A stretch of DNA of 24,840 nt, taken from an uncultured Clostridia bacterium (GTDB taxonomy: Bacteria; Bacillota; Clostridia; Lachnospirales; Bianqueaceae). This document shows positions 15,301-22,133 of the stretch, piece after piece. Each line of letters begins with the position of its first letter. Position 1 is the stretch's first letter. Location: positions 1-24,840 of the forward strand of contig CALBGL010000056.1 in NCBI GenBank assembly GCA_937892735.1, read 5' to 3'. The position numbers and the translations under genes are program-made. Under the pieces are notes generated by a model, which ran no database searches, was not told the origin of the DNA, and saw only the letters and a list, made by a program, of their open reading frames with translations.

Positions 15301-16783
15301 TCCTAAAGAATATAGTGTGAATCCCAGAACCATCCGAAATCAGATCGCACAGTTATCCGGAGAGGCGGCGCTGCAGCTGGCAGATCAGTGGTATGACTAC
15401 CTCTGCGCGAGTCTGGCGTCGCTTCGAGGCAGCATCCCGATTGGACGTTCCAACGACCTCTGCGCGGTACAGCTCGTTAGAGCCGAGATTCTATGTGAAT
15501 TAGGACGTGTAGAGGAGCTTCACGCTTGTGTGATGCAGCTGCGGTTCTTCTTATCCTGTGGTGCGTTATCGTCGAAGAGGACGCTGGAAGTAGTCTGTGC
15601 GCTGGGCACGAAACTTCTGGCAGCAGATACACTGGCGCGCTATCCTTCATCGCAGGCGCTTGTGGCGCTGTATGCTTCTCTGCACTCCAGGCTGCAGAAG
15701 AGCCGGTCATTCTTGACGTCCCGGCAGATTGCTCATGTACAGATGCAAATTAAAGAAAGTTTTCCGGAGTGTATGCGTTCTCAGCAGTTTTATGCGTATC
15801 TTTTGCCCGCGCAAGCGCGGATTCTGGGCGGGGCGCAGGGAGCCGGGGAATGCGGACGCAGGGCAGAGAATGCTAAAGATCCGGTAGAGAAGATCATTGC
15901 CTATCTGGCGCAGATACACTGCGCGCAGGATAAAGAGGCACCTCGGCAAAAGCTTCTGGAGTACCTGCAGCAATGGATCGAGAAGGATATTCTGGTGATT
16001 CCGCCGGCGCTTCTGGATTATGGGGTTTCACTGGCGCTGGAGCTGTTGGGCCAGAGGCCGAAAGCGGCGTTTGCCGCCCCGTTTTACCAAGTGTGGGTAC
16101 AGCATATGCCGCCAGAGATCGCTCTTTTAGGATTGGATGGCCGTATGGGCGGCCAGAGCCGGCCGTTGTATCGCCGGGTAGCCAGCTGTTTCTGGACAGA
16201 GGGCGCTGAGGTGCAGCCCGAGGTGCTTCGGGATCAGATTCAGGCACAGGAATCCAACCCGGTCTATCAAGCTTTTGATCTGCTTTGCGTCGCGATCGCG
16301 GTCGGCAGTGTTTCGATTGCGTCGGCGGGCACGCTGGCCCAAATGGGATATGCGATCCTGGAAACGGATGGACCGATTACGGTATCGCGCATCAGCCTGG
16401 CGCTGGAATTGGTAAAACTGCAGATTCTATCGCTCTGCATGGATGGAGATGCCTGTCTGACTTCTCTTTCGGAATTATGCAGCCGCTGGATTGATCTCCT
16501 ATGGCAAAGAGCCATTGCCAAAGAGAACCAGCTGGAGGACCCCAGCTATATCTGCCGTACGCAGGACGGGCATTTTCATTCGGTGCCGCCTGTGCCGCTG
16601 CAGATGGATCAGCGTATTTTGGAAGATTGTATCGGCAGCGACGCGGTGGTCAGTACGCCTCTTTTAGGGCCGGCCTTCCGCGTCTATGCTAGGTTGTGGA
16701 AAACGCCGCTGCGCTGTCCGCTGCCGGAATCCTTATCGGAATATCTGCAGCAACGATTACTAGAAAACTGGAATCAATTATAA
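12350..16783 (+). CDS. Giant STAND-like P-loop NTPase, function unknown
   Basis: This 1477-residue protein has no signal peptide or membrane helix. After about 290 residues of N-terminal sequence comes a Walker A of the form A-x4-GKS (A303-S310, AESNMGKS), then Walker B in PLLLILDGMHQLD (D399, D405) and a sensor-like GVYILLTDR. The segment about 500-650, with LYLDDLMELYGPLYAPYIREILQ, a following LALAPHPLSDQDF and FSTTKTHLF, resembles the winged-helix and helical region after NACHT/STAND modules. The remaining 800 residues appear helical, with TPR-like character. I place the start at 12350 because AGGAG (12338-12342) is 7 bp away; the ATG at 12344 is too close and upstream extensions precede the promoter. 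STAND proteins act as ligand-gated switches in signalling and phage defence. No effector domain is recognised, so the role is open. Confidence 0.8.
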   Translation: MSKSEYIAPAVQRLLDLCTNGLFVNLRDFPEPMKNTYQHLREAVRGGRLLGAELALTDMIGVCLQFPVLMACSILTRSQAAESEKQEVYRRLTAHAVDAAYCMDALIPALREFFLHNPDENAALFLTAAEDMTRRIKQQDLLAWCNRVQAGAFLELNRPEAASELITYIDLLNQHLKQVLHFYTHVKEKPEAKTLTFDCLGTEIIAKPWVFRSQDQMFLMEKMDAPCCKMFCRGQNDRSLVLFDAPEECALFHEEALPASGRSMLEELSGVYTPSEYVRPQYWDRWLRQALGERDRGYLLLEAESNMGKSMYTCMLDPASPFYTHVRFLENMRVCRYAVSLYPDTQRPSYFVHALNAMFPEASPILFTEEAVDLRRRIGEFLNARVRECPEQPLLLILDGMHQLDYSPDLAFSLPKVLPAVSQLTAGVYILLTDRCAASDAATAAPHRNWLLNKDPLARIGSFTKNHPQHQQLFRTYLSQYVLHANSEDNPVVAALSGYMEADLCLAHILRDILVIDRPEAYMSLTDFFRQYKSPAKLLQLYLDDLMELYGPLYAPYIREILQLLALAPHPLSDQDFEYFALRRPAPHILWAILRDLKPFLTLYDAQTIGFSTTKTHLFVLTMYGQEWKNYCVRLLQERAQRLASSPYPLTRDHLLTDLDYYARGAGWKGHEALLTALEQALTPPENREEALSLSVVDYFRTLSDFFSDETENPFRMDTLWVLAFSPLQSDRRIACGRWDSLAGTPAFRPEMYAKSCRLYMDLLSKQDPLCISTIEAMAAFRRKSESLYDYAFIWHPEKLARTRLKEALAGSFAYTQNADPCNLPWVKEKLPELVYQAEADLQNPLPQECAVLTHLLMPFCEAFLRALLPILCSRELLAEAAEWFAFIRQLLIRVYQCRQKLCYGIRQYATLLLADADCKQPLYNCDFAARSLEESRLRLLESDLRLWLATFPEKSSLQYFREKTSIWRTEEAILRLESIHKPTPKEYSVNPRTIRNQIAQLSGEAALQLADQWYDYLCASLASLRGSIPIGRSNDLCAVQLVRAEILCELGRVEELHACVMQLRFFLSCGALSSKRTLEVVCALGTKLLAADTLARYPSSQALVALYASLHSRLQKSRSFLTSRQIAHVQMQIKESFPECMRSQQFYAYLLPAQARILGGAQGAGECGRRAENAKDPVEKIIAYLAQIHCAQDKEAPRQKLLEYLQQWIEKDILVIPPALLDYGVSLALELLGQRPKAAFAAPFYQVWVQHMPPEIALLGLDGRMGGQSRPLYRRVASCFWTEGAEVQPEVLRDQIQAQESNPVYQAFDLLCVAIAVGSVSIASAGTLAQMGYAILETDGPITVSRISLALELVKLQILSLCMDGDACLTSLSELCSRWIDLLWQRAIAKENQLEDPSYICRTQDGHFHSVPPVPLQMDQRILEDCIGSDAVVSTPLLGPAFRVYARLWKTPLRCPLPESLSEYLQQRLLENWNQL

Positions 16784-16796
16784 GGAGGAGACAAAC

Positions 16797-17942
16797 ATGT
16801 TACAGTATCTATCCCAGGAAGACCAGAAATGGGTACAGGAGACCCTACAGAAGGTGACGGAGAAGATGAAGGTTGTGAGAGAGCGCGCGCAGAAGAAGAT
16901 TCCGTTTACTTCGAAGGGCGGGGTTTATGATGATCATTCAGGCGAGAAGGAAATCAACTGGTGGACGAATGGATTCTGGGGGGGCATGATGTGGCAGCTG
17001 TACCAGGAGACGGGGGATCCTCGTTATATGGAGATCGCCAGATACTCAGAGGAAGCATTGGATCTGTGTTTTGAACAGTTTATGGGGCTGCATCATGATG
17101 TGGGCTTCATGTGGATGCCCACGGCGGTAGCGGATTACCGAAAAACGGGAAATTCGGATGGACGGCGCAGAGGACTGCATGCGGCCACGCTCCTGGCTGG
17201 TCGTTTTAATCCGGTAGGGCGTTTTATTCGGGCTTGGAACGATGAGTGGCATGGCCATGTGAACACGGGCTGGGCCATTATCGACTGCATGATGAATCTC
17301 TCGCTTCTCTACTGGGCTTCGGACGAACTGGATGATCCGCGTTTTCGTCAGATTGCCATGATGCACGCGGATACGGCGCTGGAGCATTTTATTCGGCCGG
17401 ATGGATCGGTGAATCACATTGTAGAATTTGATCCGGAATCCGGGATAGAGACTGCGACATACGGAGGGCAGGGCTATGAGAATGGATCCTCCTGGACGCG
17501 GGGGCAGAGCTGGGCCATCTATGGTTTTATGATCAGCTACCGTCATACCGGCAAGCAGGAATACCTGGATGCGGCGAAACGGGTTGCGCATTATTTCATC
17601 TCCAATATTCCAGAGAACGGCCTGATTCCAATAGATTTCAGGATGCCGAAGGAGCCGTACTATGAGGATTCCACGTCGGCGGCCATCGCGGCTTGCGGCA
17701 TAATTGAGATCGCTCGATTTGTGGATGAGTTGCAGCGGCCTCTATATCTGGGGGCAGCCCTGCGACTTTTGCACGCGCTGAGCGCGTCTCGCTGCGATTG
17801 GGATTCGGAGCGAGACGGGATTTTGGAGAAGTGTTCCAGTTCGTATGCGGAAGAGACGCATGAATACAATATCATCTATGGAGATTACTATTTCCTGGAA
17901 GCGTTGCTGAAGCTTAAAGACAACGACTTGTGGGTCTGGTAA
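16797..17942 (+). CDS. GH88 unsaturated glucuronyl hydrolase
   Basis: This 381-residue cytosolic hydrolase removes 4,5-unsaturated uronic acid from the ends of oligosaccharides made by polysaccharide lyases; the product isomerises to 4-deoxy-5-ketouronate. It has an alpha/alpha-barrel glycosidase pattern: NWWTNGFWGGMMWQLYQ (about 54-70), HHDVGFMW with D101, GWAIIDCMMNLSLLYWAS with D163, and NGSSWTRGQSWAIYGF (about 229-244). D101 and D163 match the two essential aspartates known in Bacillus UGL (D88 and D149). Length is typical. It starts 13 bp after the STAND-like gene with a strong AAGGAGGAG site, so the two should be co-transcribed, an unusual partnership. GH105 (rhamnogalacturonyl hydrolase) is a less likely alternative. 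Confidence 0.92.
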   Translation: MLQYLSQEDQKWVQETLQKVTEKMKVVRERAQKKIPFTSKGGVYDDHSGEKEINWWTNGFWGGMMWQLYQETGDPRYMEIARYSEEALDLCFEQFMGLHHDVGFMWMPTAVADYRKTGNSDGRRRGLHAATLLAGRFNPVGRFIRAWNDEWHGHVNTGWAIIDCMMNLSLLYWASDELDDPRFRQIAMMHADTALEHFIRPDGSVNHIVEFDPESGIETATYGGQGYENGSSWTRGQSWAIYGFMISYRHTGKQEYLDAAKRVAHYFISNIPENGLIPIDFRMPKEPYYEDSTSAAIAACGIIEIARFVDELQRPLYLGAALRLLHALSASRCDWDSERDGILEKCSSSYAEETHEYNIIYGDYYFLEALLKLKDNDLWVW

Positions 17943-17957
17943 TCTGTCTGCGGAACC

Positions 17958-17995
17958 AGCCTATAGAGAGCATATCCTGTTCTCTATAGGCTTTT
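17958..17995 (+). terminator. Terminator after the GH88 gene
   Basis: Perfect 12-bp arms AGCCTATAGAGA (17958-17969) and TCTCTATAGGCT (17981-17992) with an 11-nt loop are followed by TTTT. It ends the STAND-GH88 transcript. Confidence 0.8.
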
Positions 17996-18021
17996 CCTGT
18001 AAAGGAGGAGAAAGCGAGGAG

Positions 18022-18050
18022 TTGCAAAGCAGGATGGGAAGTGGTATAAT
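18022..18050 (+). promoter_or_regulatory. Promoter of the branching enzyme gene
   Basis: TTGCAA (18022-18027) and a perfect TATAAT (18045-18050) are 17 bp apart, predicting a start near 18057 and a leader of about 80 nt. Confidence 0.7.
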
Positions 18051-18069
18051 AGGCGCAACAAGGCATTTT

Positions 18070-18086
18070 CCATATTCGGAATATGG
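18070..18086. promoter_or_regulatory. 17-bp palindrome in the branching enzyme leader
   Basis: CCATATTC and GAATATGG are perfect complements around a single central G, about 13-30 nt after the predicted start site. The symmetry and position suit a repressor operator. Confidence 0.45.
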
Positions 18087-18138
18087 GATCTGCGTTTCCC
18101 AGTACAAAAGACAAGACAAAATCTAAGGAGGGAAAAAT

Positions 18139-20154
18139 ATGGCGAACCAAAAAACATATAAGATTTTAGAAAGGGATCCCTACCTGGCTGATTTCGCAGG
18201 CGATATCGAATTGAGAATGCGCCTGTATCAGGAGACCAAGAAACGGATCCTGGGCAAGGAGAAGAAGATCAGTTCTTTCGCGAATGGAAATCTATATTAT
18301 GGATTTCATCAGGAAGGGGATACCTGGGTCTACCGGGAATGGGCGCCCGGAGCGGATGCCTTGGCGTTGATCGGGGATTTCAACGAGTGGGACAGGCAGG
18401 CGAATCCCATGCGGAGAATTAACGAGAATGGGGACTGGGAGGTTCGGGTATCCGGATTGGAGCATGGTTCTCATGTCAAAGTGCAGGTCACATCCAGAGG
18501 ACGGACTTTCGATCGGATTCCGCTATATATACATCGTGTAGAACAGGACCCTGTAACGCGTGATTTCAGAGGACAGATCTGGAATCCACCAGAACTGTTC
18601 CCGTGGACGGATCAGGATTATAAAGTCACTAAAAAAGCGCTGTTAATCTATGAGGCGCATATCGGGATGTCCGATGAAGAGGGACATATTGCCAGTTACG
18701 ATCATTTTACGGAAGAAATCCTGCCGAGAATCAAAAGGGACGGATATAATACCATACAGTTGATGGCGATCATGCAGCACCCCTATTATGCGTCCTTCGG
18801 CTATCAGGTGACCAATTTCTTTGCGGCGTCATCCTGGTATGGCGAACCGGAAGGGTTGAAACGGCTGGTTAACCGCGCGCACGAGATGGGCATCACCGTC
18901 TTGCTGGATCTGGTACATTCTCACGCGGCGTGCAATACCGCAGATGGCATCAACGAATTTGACGGAACCACATATCAGTTTTTCCATGAGGGGGCAGAGG
19001 GCGATCATCCGGCCTGGGGCACGAAACTGTTTGATTACGGGAAGCCCGCGGTGCTGCATTTCCTGCTGTCCAACCTGAAATACTGGCTGGAGGAGTACCA
19101 TTTCGACGGATTCCGTTTTGACGGCGTCACATCCATGCTGTACAAAGACCATGGCCTGGGCACGGGGTTTGATAATTATCATAAATACTTTAGTCTGAAT
19201 ACGGATACACAGGCGATTGCCTATCTGCAGTTGGCGAACGAGCTGATCCATGAGCTGCGGAAGGACGCGATCACAATCGCGGAAGATATGAGCGGGATGC
19301 CCGGCATGTGTCTGCCGATTCGGGAAGGCGGCATCGGCTTTGACTATCGTCTGAGCATGGGGTTGCCAGATTTTTGGATTAAGACCGTGTCCAAGGTGCC
19401 GGATGAATACTGGGATATGGGCAAGATGTGGTATGAGTTGACCACGCGCCGTCCAGGAGAGAAATCCATTGCGTATTGCGAATCTCACGATCAGGCGTTG
19501 GTGGGAGATAAGACGATCATCTTCTGGCTGGCGGATCAGGAGATGTACTGGCATATGCGGAAGGAGGATCCCAGTCTAGTCATTGAGCGAGCCATGGAGC
19601 TGCATAAGATGATTCGGTTGATTACCATGTCCTTGGGAGGCGATGGATATCTGAATTTCATGGGGAATGAGTTTGGACATCCAGAATGGATCGATTTTCC
19701 GCGAGATGGAAATGGAAACAGTTTTCAGTATTGCCGCAGACAGTGGAGTCTGGCCGATAATCCGGATCTGAAGTACCATCAGCTCGAAGCCTTTGATAAC
19801 GCGATGATCACGTTGAATGATAAGGGAAAGGTGATGGACAGGGAGGGAGGGAAACTCCTGTATCTGCATAATGACAACAAAACGTTGGCGTATACACGGG
19901 GGGATTATCTGTTTATCTTTAATTTCCATCCGACTAAGGATAACTGGATTGATCTGCATAGCCTGCGAGGACAGAAATTTCGCAGAGTCATGGGAACTGC
20001 GGAGCAGCAGTTTGGCGGTTGGATTGGAGAGGAAAACTGGCCGGTGCCCGCGACATTTCCGGAGGGAGAGAACCTGAAAGAAGGGGTAAAGGTTCCCAGG
20101 AGATGCGCTTTTGTTTATAAGAAAGTACGTAGCCGTAGACCTAAAGAAGAGTAA
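18139..20154 (+). CDS. 1,4-alpha-glucan branching enzyme, eukaryote-like GH13_8 type
   Basis: This 671-residue enzyme moves alpha-1,4-glucan segments onto alpha-1,6 branch points in glycogen. A CBM48-like N-terminal module (about 55-125, with YREWAPGADALALIGDFNEW) precedes the GH13 barrel. Catalytic residues appear as nucleophile D328 (GFRFDGVTSM), acid/base E382 (IAEDMSGMPG) and D451 (CESHDQALVGDK). Motifs such as LHKMIRLIT, YLNFMGNEFGHPEW and FRFDGVTSMLY match the animal, fungal and plant branching enzymes (human GBE1) far better than E. coli-type GlgB, placing it in subfamily GH13_8 rather than GH13_9. AAGGAGG lies before the ATG. It stands alone between terminators, with no glgC, glgA or glgP alongside. 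The reaction is secure; the gene name glgB is avoided because the subfamily differs. Confidence 0.94.
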   Translation: MANQKTYKILERDPYLADFAGDIELRMRLYQETKKRILGKEKKISSFANGNLYYGFHQEGDTWVYREWAPGADALALIGDFNEWDRQANPMRRINENGDWEVRVSGLEHGSHVKVQVTSRGRTFDRIPLYIHRVEQDPVTRDFRGQIWNPPELFPWTDQDYKVTKKALLIYEAHIGMSDEEGHIASYDHFTEEILPRIKRDGYNTIQLMAIMQHPYYASFGYQVTNFFAASSWYGEPEGLKRLVNRAHEMGITVLLDLVHSHAACNTADGINEFDGTTYQFFHEGAEGDHPAWGTKLFDYGKPAVLHFLLSNLKYWLEEYHFDGFRFDGVTSMLYKDHGLGTGFDNYHKYFSLNTDTQAIAYLQLANELIHELRKDAITIAEDMSGMPGMCLPIREGGIGFDYRLSMGLPDFWIKTVSKVPDEYWDMGKMWYELTTRRPGEKSIAYCESHDQALVGDKTIIFWLADQEMYWHMRKEDPSLVIERAMELHKMIRLITMSLGGDGYLNFMGNEFGHPEWIDFPRDGNGNSFQYCRRQWSLADNPDLKYHQLEAFDNAMITLNDKGKVMDREGGKLLYLHNDNKTLAYTRGDYLFIFNFHPTKDNWIDLHSLRGQKFRRVMGTAEQQFGGWIGEENWPVPATFPEGENLKEGVKVPRRCAFVYKKVRSRRPKEE

Positions 20155-20156
20155 GA

Positions 20157-20196
20157 AAAAAGCGTTCGTCCGGAGAGATCGGAACGAACGCTTTTT
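20157..20196. terminator. Bidirectional terminator between the branching enzyme and pcp
   Basis: Stem AAAAAGCGTTCGT / ACGAACGCTTTTT, extended by CCG/CGG with a one-base bulge, has T-runs on both strands. It separates two convergent genes. Confidence 0.9.
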
Positions 20197-20215
20197 GTAT
20201 GAAACAGAACGTATT

Positions 20216-20836
20216 CTAATCATACAGAACGTTTTGCTTGGCGAGAAATAAAATAGCCTGTTTTAAGGCGGAAAGACAAGACTCTGGAGAGAGGGTAGGC
20301 ATCCCCGCAGGAACACAGGCTTGTCCCGCGAGATAAGGAATGTGAACGAAGTCGCACTGACAGGAGAAAGGCGCGGCCTCAAGCTGATGCATTGCGTGAT
20401 AAAACAGGCAGTTGCAGACAAAGGTGCCGGCCGTATTGGAGATGGCTACGGGCAGCCACTGATCCTGAAGGTGATGTACCAGCGGCGCCAACGGAATGTT
20501 TGTAAAATAGGCGGCGGGTCCATCGGGCAGGATCGGAAGTTCCTGCGGAGCGTATCCTGCGTTATCTGGAATGCGAGCGCTCATGCAGTTGATGGCTACT
20601 CGCTCGAAATGTACCTGTTTACGACCGCCAGCCTGACCCAACAGGAGAAGAATGTCTGGTTCGACGTCCTTCAGGAGTTCCTGCAGCCGACGCGGGGCTT
20701 CTACGAATTGGGTGGGCAAGACTTCTTTGACCAGAAGTATGTTTTCCAGACGGTCCGGCAGCCGCCGCAATAGTTCTAAAGAGGAGTTTTGCGGTTCGGC
20801 TCCAAAAGGATCAAAAGAAGTAAGGAGAACTTTCAT
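20216..20836 (-). CDS. pcp: Pyroglutamyl-peptidase I
   Basis: This 206-residue cytosolic cysteine peptidase of family C15 removes N-terminal pyroglutamate from peptides. The catalytic triad is visible as E78 (in VHFERVAIN), C141 (in SNTAGTFVCN) and H165 (in FVHIPYL). The N-terminal LLTSFDPFGAEPQNSS matches the family start (TGFxPFGxxxxNPS). Length is close to the usual 200-215. ATG at 20834-20836 is chosen since GGAGGG (20843-20848) is 6 bp upstream; a longer frame to 20962 would run over its own promoter. It is transcribed divergently from the COG0523 GTPase gene and convergently with the branching enzyme gene. Confidence 0.95.
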   Translation of the reverse strand: MKVLLTSFDPFGAEPQNSSLELLRRLPDRLENILLVKEVLPTQFVEAPRRLQELLKDVEPDILLLLGQAGGRKQVHFERVAINCMSARIPDNAGYAPQELPILPDGPAAYFTNIPLAPLVHHLQDQWLPVAISNTAGTFVCNCLFYHAMHQLEAAPFSCQCDFVHIPYLAGQACVPAGMPTLSPESCLSALKQAILFLAKQNVLYD

Positions 20837-20888
20837 ATTTTTCCCTCCGTTTCTACTGGAATTGTATATAAAATTGAGAGAAAGGCTC

Positions 20889-20916
20889 TTTACTTTTGCT
20901 GAGTTTATTATATAAT
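20889..20916 (+). promoter_or_regulatory. Candidate promoter of the COG0523 operon
   Basis: TTTACT (20889-20894) and TATAAT (20911-20916) are 16 bp apart. The -10 lies inside a 16-bp perfect palindrome shared with the opposite promoter. Confidence 0.5.
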
Positions 20917-20919
20917 AAA
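20904..20919. promoter_or_regulatory. 16-bp palindrome holding both divergent -10 boxes
   Basis: TTTATTATATAATAAA is its own reverse complement. It gives a TATAAT -10 element on each strand, so polymerases on the pcp and COG0523 promoters would compete for the same DNA. Confidence 0.65.
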
Positions 20920-20935
20920 TAAGGTGAGAATGCAA
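20907..20935 (-). promoter_or_regulatory. Promoter of pcp
   Basis: On the minus strand TTGCAT (20930-20935) and TATAAT (20907-20912) are separated by 17 bp, about 71 bp before the pcp start. Confidence 0.75.
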
Positions 20936-21019
20936 GGCTTCTATGATCACAGTGCATCTCACCGTGTGAATCGCATTGCTGTTTCAGCGGCCTATTAGAA
21001 ATGGAAAGAGGAGAGAAGA

Positions 21020-22123
21020 ATGAAAGCAACGATTGATGTGATATCTGGCTTTTTAGGCGCGGGGAAGACGACCTTGATCAAAAAGCTCTTAAAAGAAGGG
21101 CTGCAGAATGAGAAAGTGGTACTGATTGAAAACGAATTTGGAGAAATTGGGATTGACGGCGGCTTTTTAAAAGAAGCCGGCATTCAGATCACAGAGATGA
21201 ATTCTGGATGTATCTGCTGCACGCTGGTGGGTGATTTCGGAAAAGCGCTGCAGGAGGTTCTGGATCAGTATACTCCGGATCGTGTGCTGATCGAGCCGTC
21301 AGGCGTGGGAAAACTTTCGGACGTAGTGCAGGCGGTACAGGGAATCGCTTCTAAGATGGAAGGGGTTCAGATTGGCGGCAGTGTTACGGTTGCCGATGTA
21401 TCGAAATGCAAGATGTATATGAAGAACTTCGGGGAGTTCTATAATAATCAGATTGAAAACGCGGGAACCATCGTTCTGAGTCGTACACAGAAGGTTTCCG
21501 AGGATAAAGTGGAGGAATGTGTGAAGCTCCTGCGAGAGCGCAATCCGAAGGCGACCATCATCACAACACCTTGGGACGAGTTGTCCGGAGAACAGATCCT
21601 GACAGCTATGATGGAGGGCAGTACGCTGGAACAGGAGATGCTGGAAGAGGCACATCACCACCACCATGATGGCGAGGAATGCTGCTGCCACGATCATGAC
21701 CATCATCACCACCATCATGATGGCGAGGAATGCTGCTGCCATGATCATGACCATGAGCATCATCATCACCACCATGACGAGGAGTGCTGCTGCCACGATC
21801 ATGACCATGAGCATCACCACCATCACCATGGACATGATGCGGATGAGATATTTACAAGCTGGGGATTTGAGACAGCCAGAAAATATACGGAAGAAGAGAT
21901 TCATCATATTCTGGCAGAGCTTGATACCGGGAAATACGGTGTAATCCTTCGGGCCAAGGGCTATGTTCCTTCAGAAGGAGGCAGCTGGCTGCATTTCGAT
22001 TTTGTACCGGGAGAGGCGGAGACTCGGCGGGGCAGTGCGGAAGTCAGCGGACGGATCTGCGTCATCGGAAGTCAGCTGGCAGAGGAACAGCTGGATGTAT
22101 TGTTTCAGAAATCAGTAAGATAA
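21020..22123 (+). CDS. COG0523 (CobW/G3E) GTPase with His/Cys-rich metal-binding repeats
   Basis: This 367-residue cytosolic protein is a putative metal chaperone or insertase. The N-terminal GTPase has Walker A GFLGAGKT (10-17), ENEFGEIGIDG (37-47), the metal-binding CxCC in GCICC (C64, C66, C67) and RVLIEPSGVGK. The usual NKxD guanine-specificity motif is replaced by SRTQ. Residues about 211-273 hold roughly 32 His and 9 Cys in three near-copies of a GEECCCHDHDH-type unit. A CobW C-terminal domain follows (SWGFETARKYTEEEI, then GYVPSEGGSWLHFDFVPGE). GAGAGAAG-type purines with AGGAG lie before ATG. It opens a tight run of genes: the next starts 10 bp after its stop. Zinc is the likeliest metal by family; nickel or cobalt are possible. 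Confidence 0.92.
   Translation: MKATIDVISGFLGAGKTTLIKKLLKEGLQNEKVVLIENEFGEIGIDGGFLKEAGIQITEMNSGCICCTLVGDFGKALQEVLDQYTPDRVLIEPSGVGKLSDVVQAVQGIASKMEGVQIGGSVTVADVSKCKMYMKNFGEFYNNQIENAGTIVLSRTQKVSEDKVEECVKLLRERNPKATIITTPWDELSGEQILTAMMEGSTLEQEMLEEAHHHHHDGEECCCHDHDHHHHHHDGEECCCHDHDHEHHHHHHDEECCCHDHDHEHHHHHHGHDADEIFTSWGFETARKYTEEEIHHILAELDTGKYGVILRAKGYVPSEGGSWLHFDFVPGEAETRRGSAEVSGRICVIGSQLAEEQLDVLFQKSVR
21650..21836 (+). repeat. In-frame tandem repeats encoding His/Cys clusters
   Basis: The string TGCTGCTGCC recurs at 21680, 21731 and 21785, giving periods of 51 and 54 bp (17 and 18 codons). CAT and CAC codons alternate, so the DNA itself has strong repetition and may expand or contract between strains. 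Confidence 0.85.
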
Positions 22124-22133
22124 GAGGTTCTAA

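Noticed and set aside
12350..16783. Naming the STAND-like gene as a phage defence (Avs) gene
   Set aside because: No effector domain, partner gene or mobile context is visible, and the partner downstream is a glycosidase; the architecture alone is not enough.
18829..19554. 241-codon minus-strand open frame opposite the branching enzyme gene
   Set aside because: It lies wholly inside a catalytic GH13 gene whose family motifs are clear; composition is typical of an antisense frame.
20904..20919. Zur, PerR or Fur box at the palindrome before the COG0523 operon
   Set aside because: The symmetric AT-rich sequence does not match the Bacillus consensus of any of the three closely enough; it is explained by two -10 boxes.
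21299..21907. Minus-strand frame with Met/Val-rich repeats resembling a membrane protein
   Set aside because: The hydrophobic repeats are simply the complement of CAT/CAC histidine codons in the metal-binding region.
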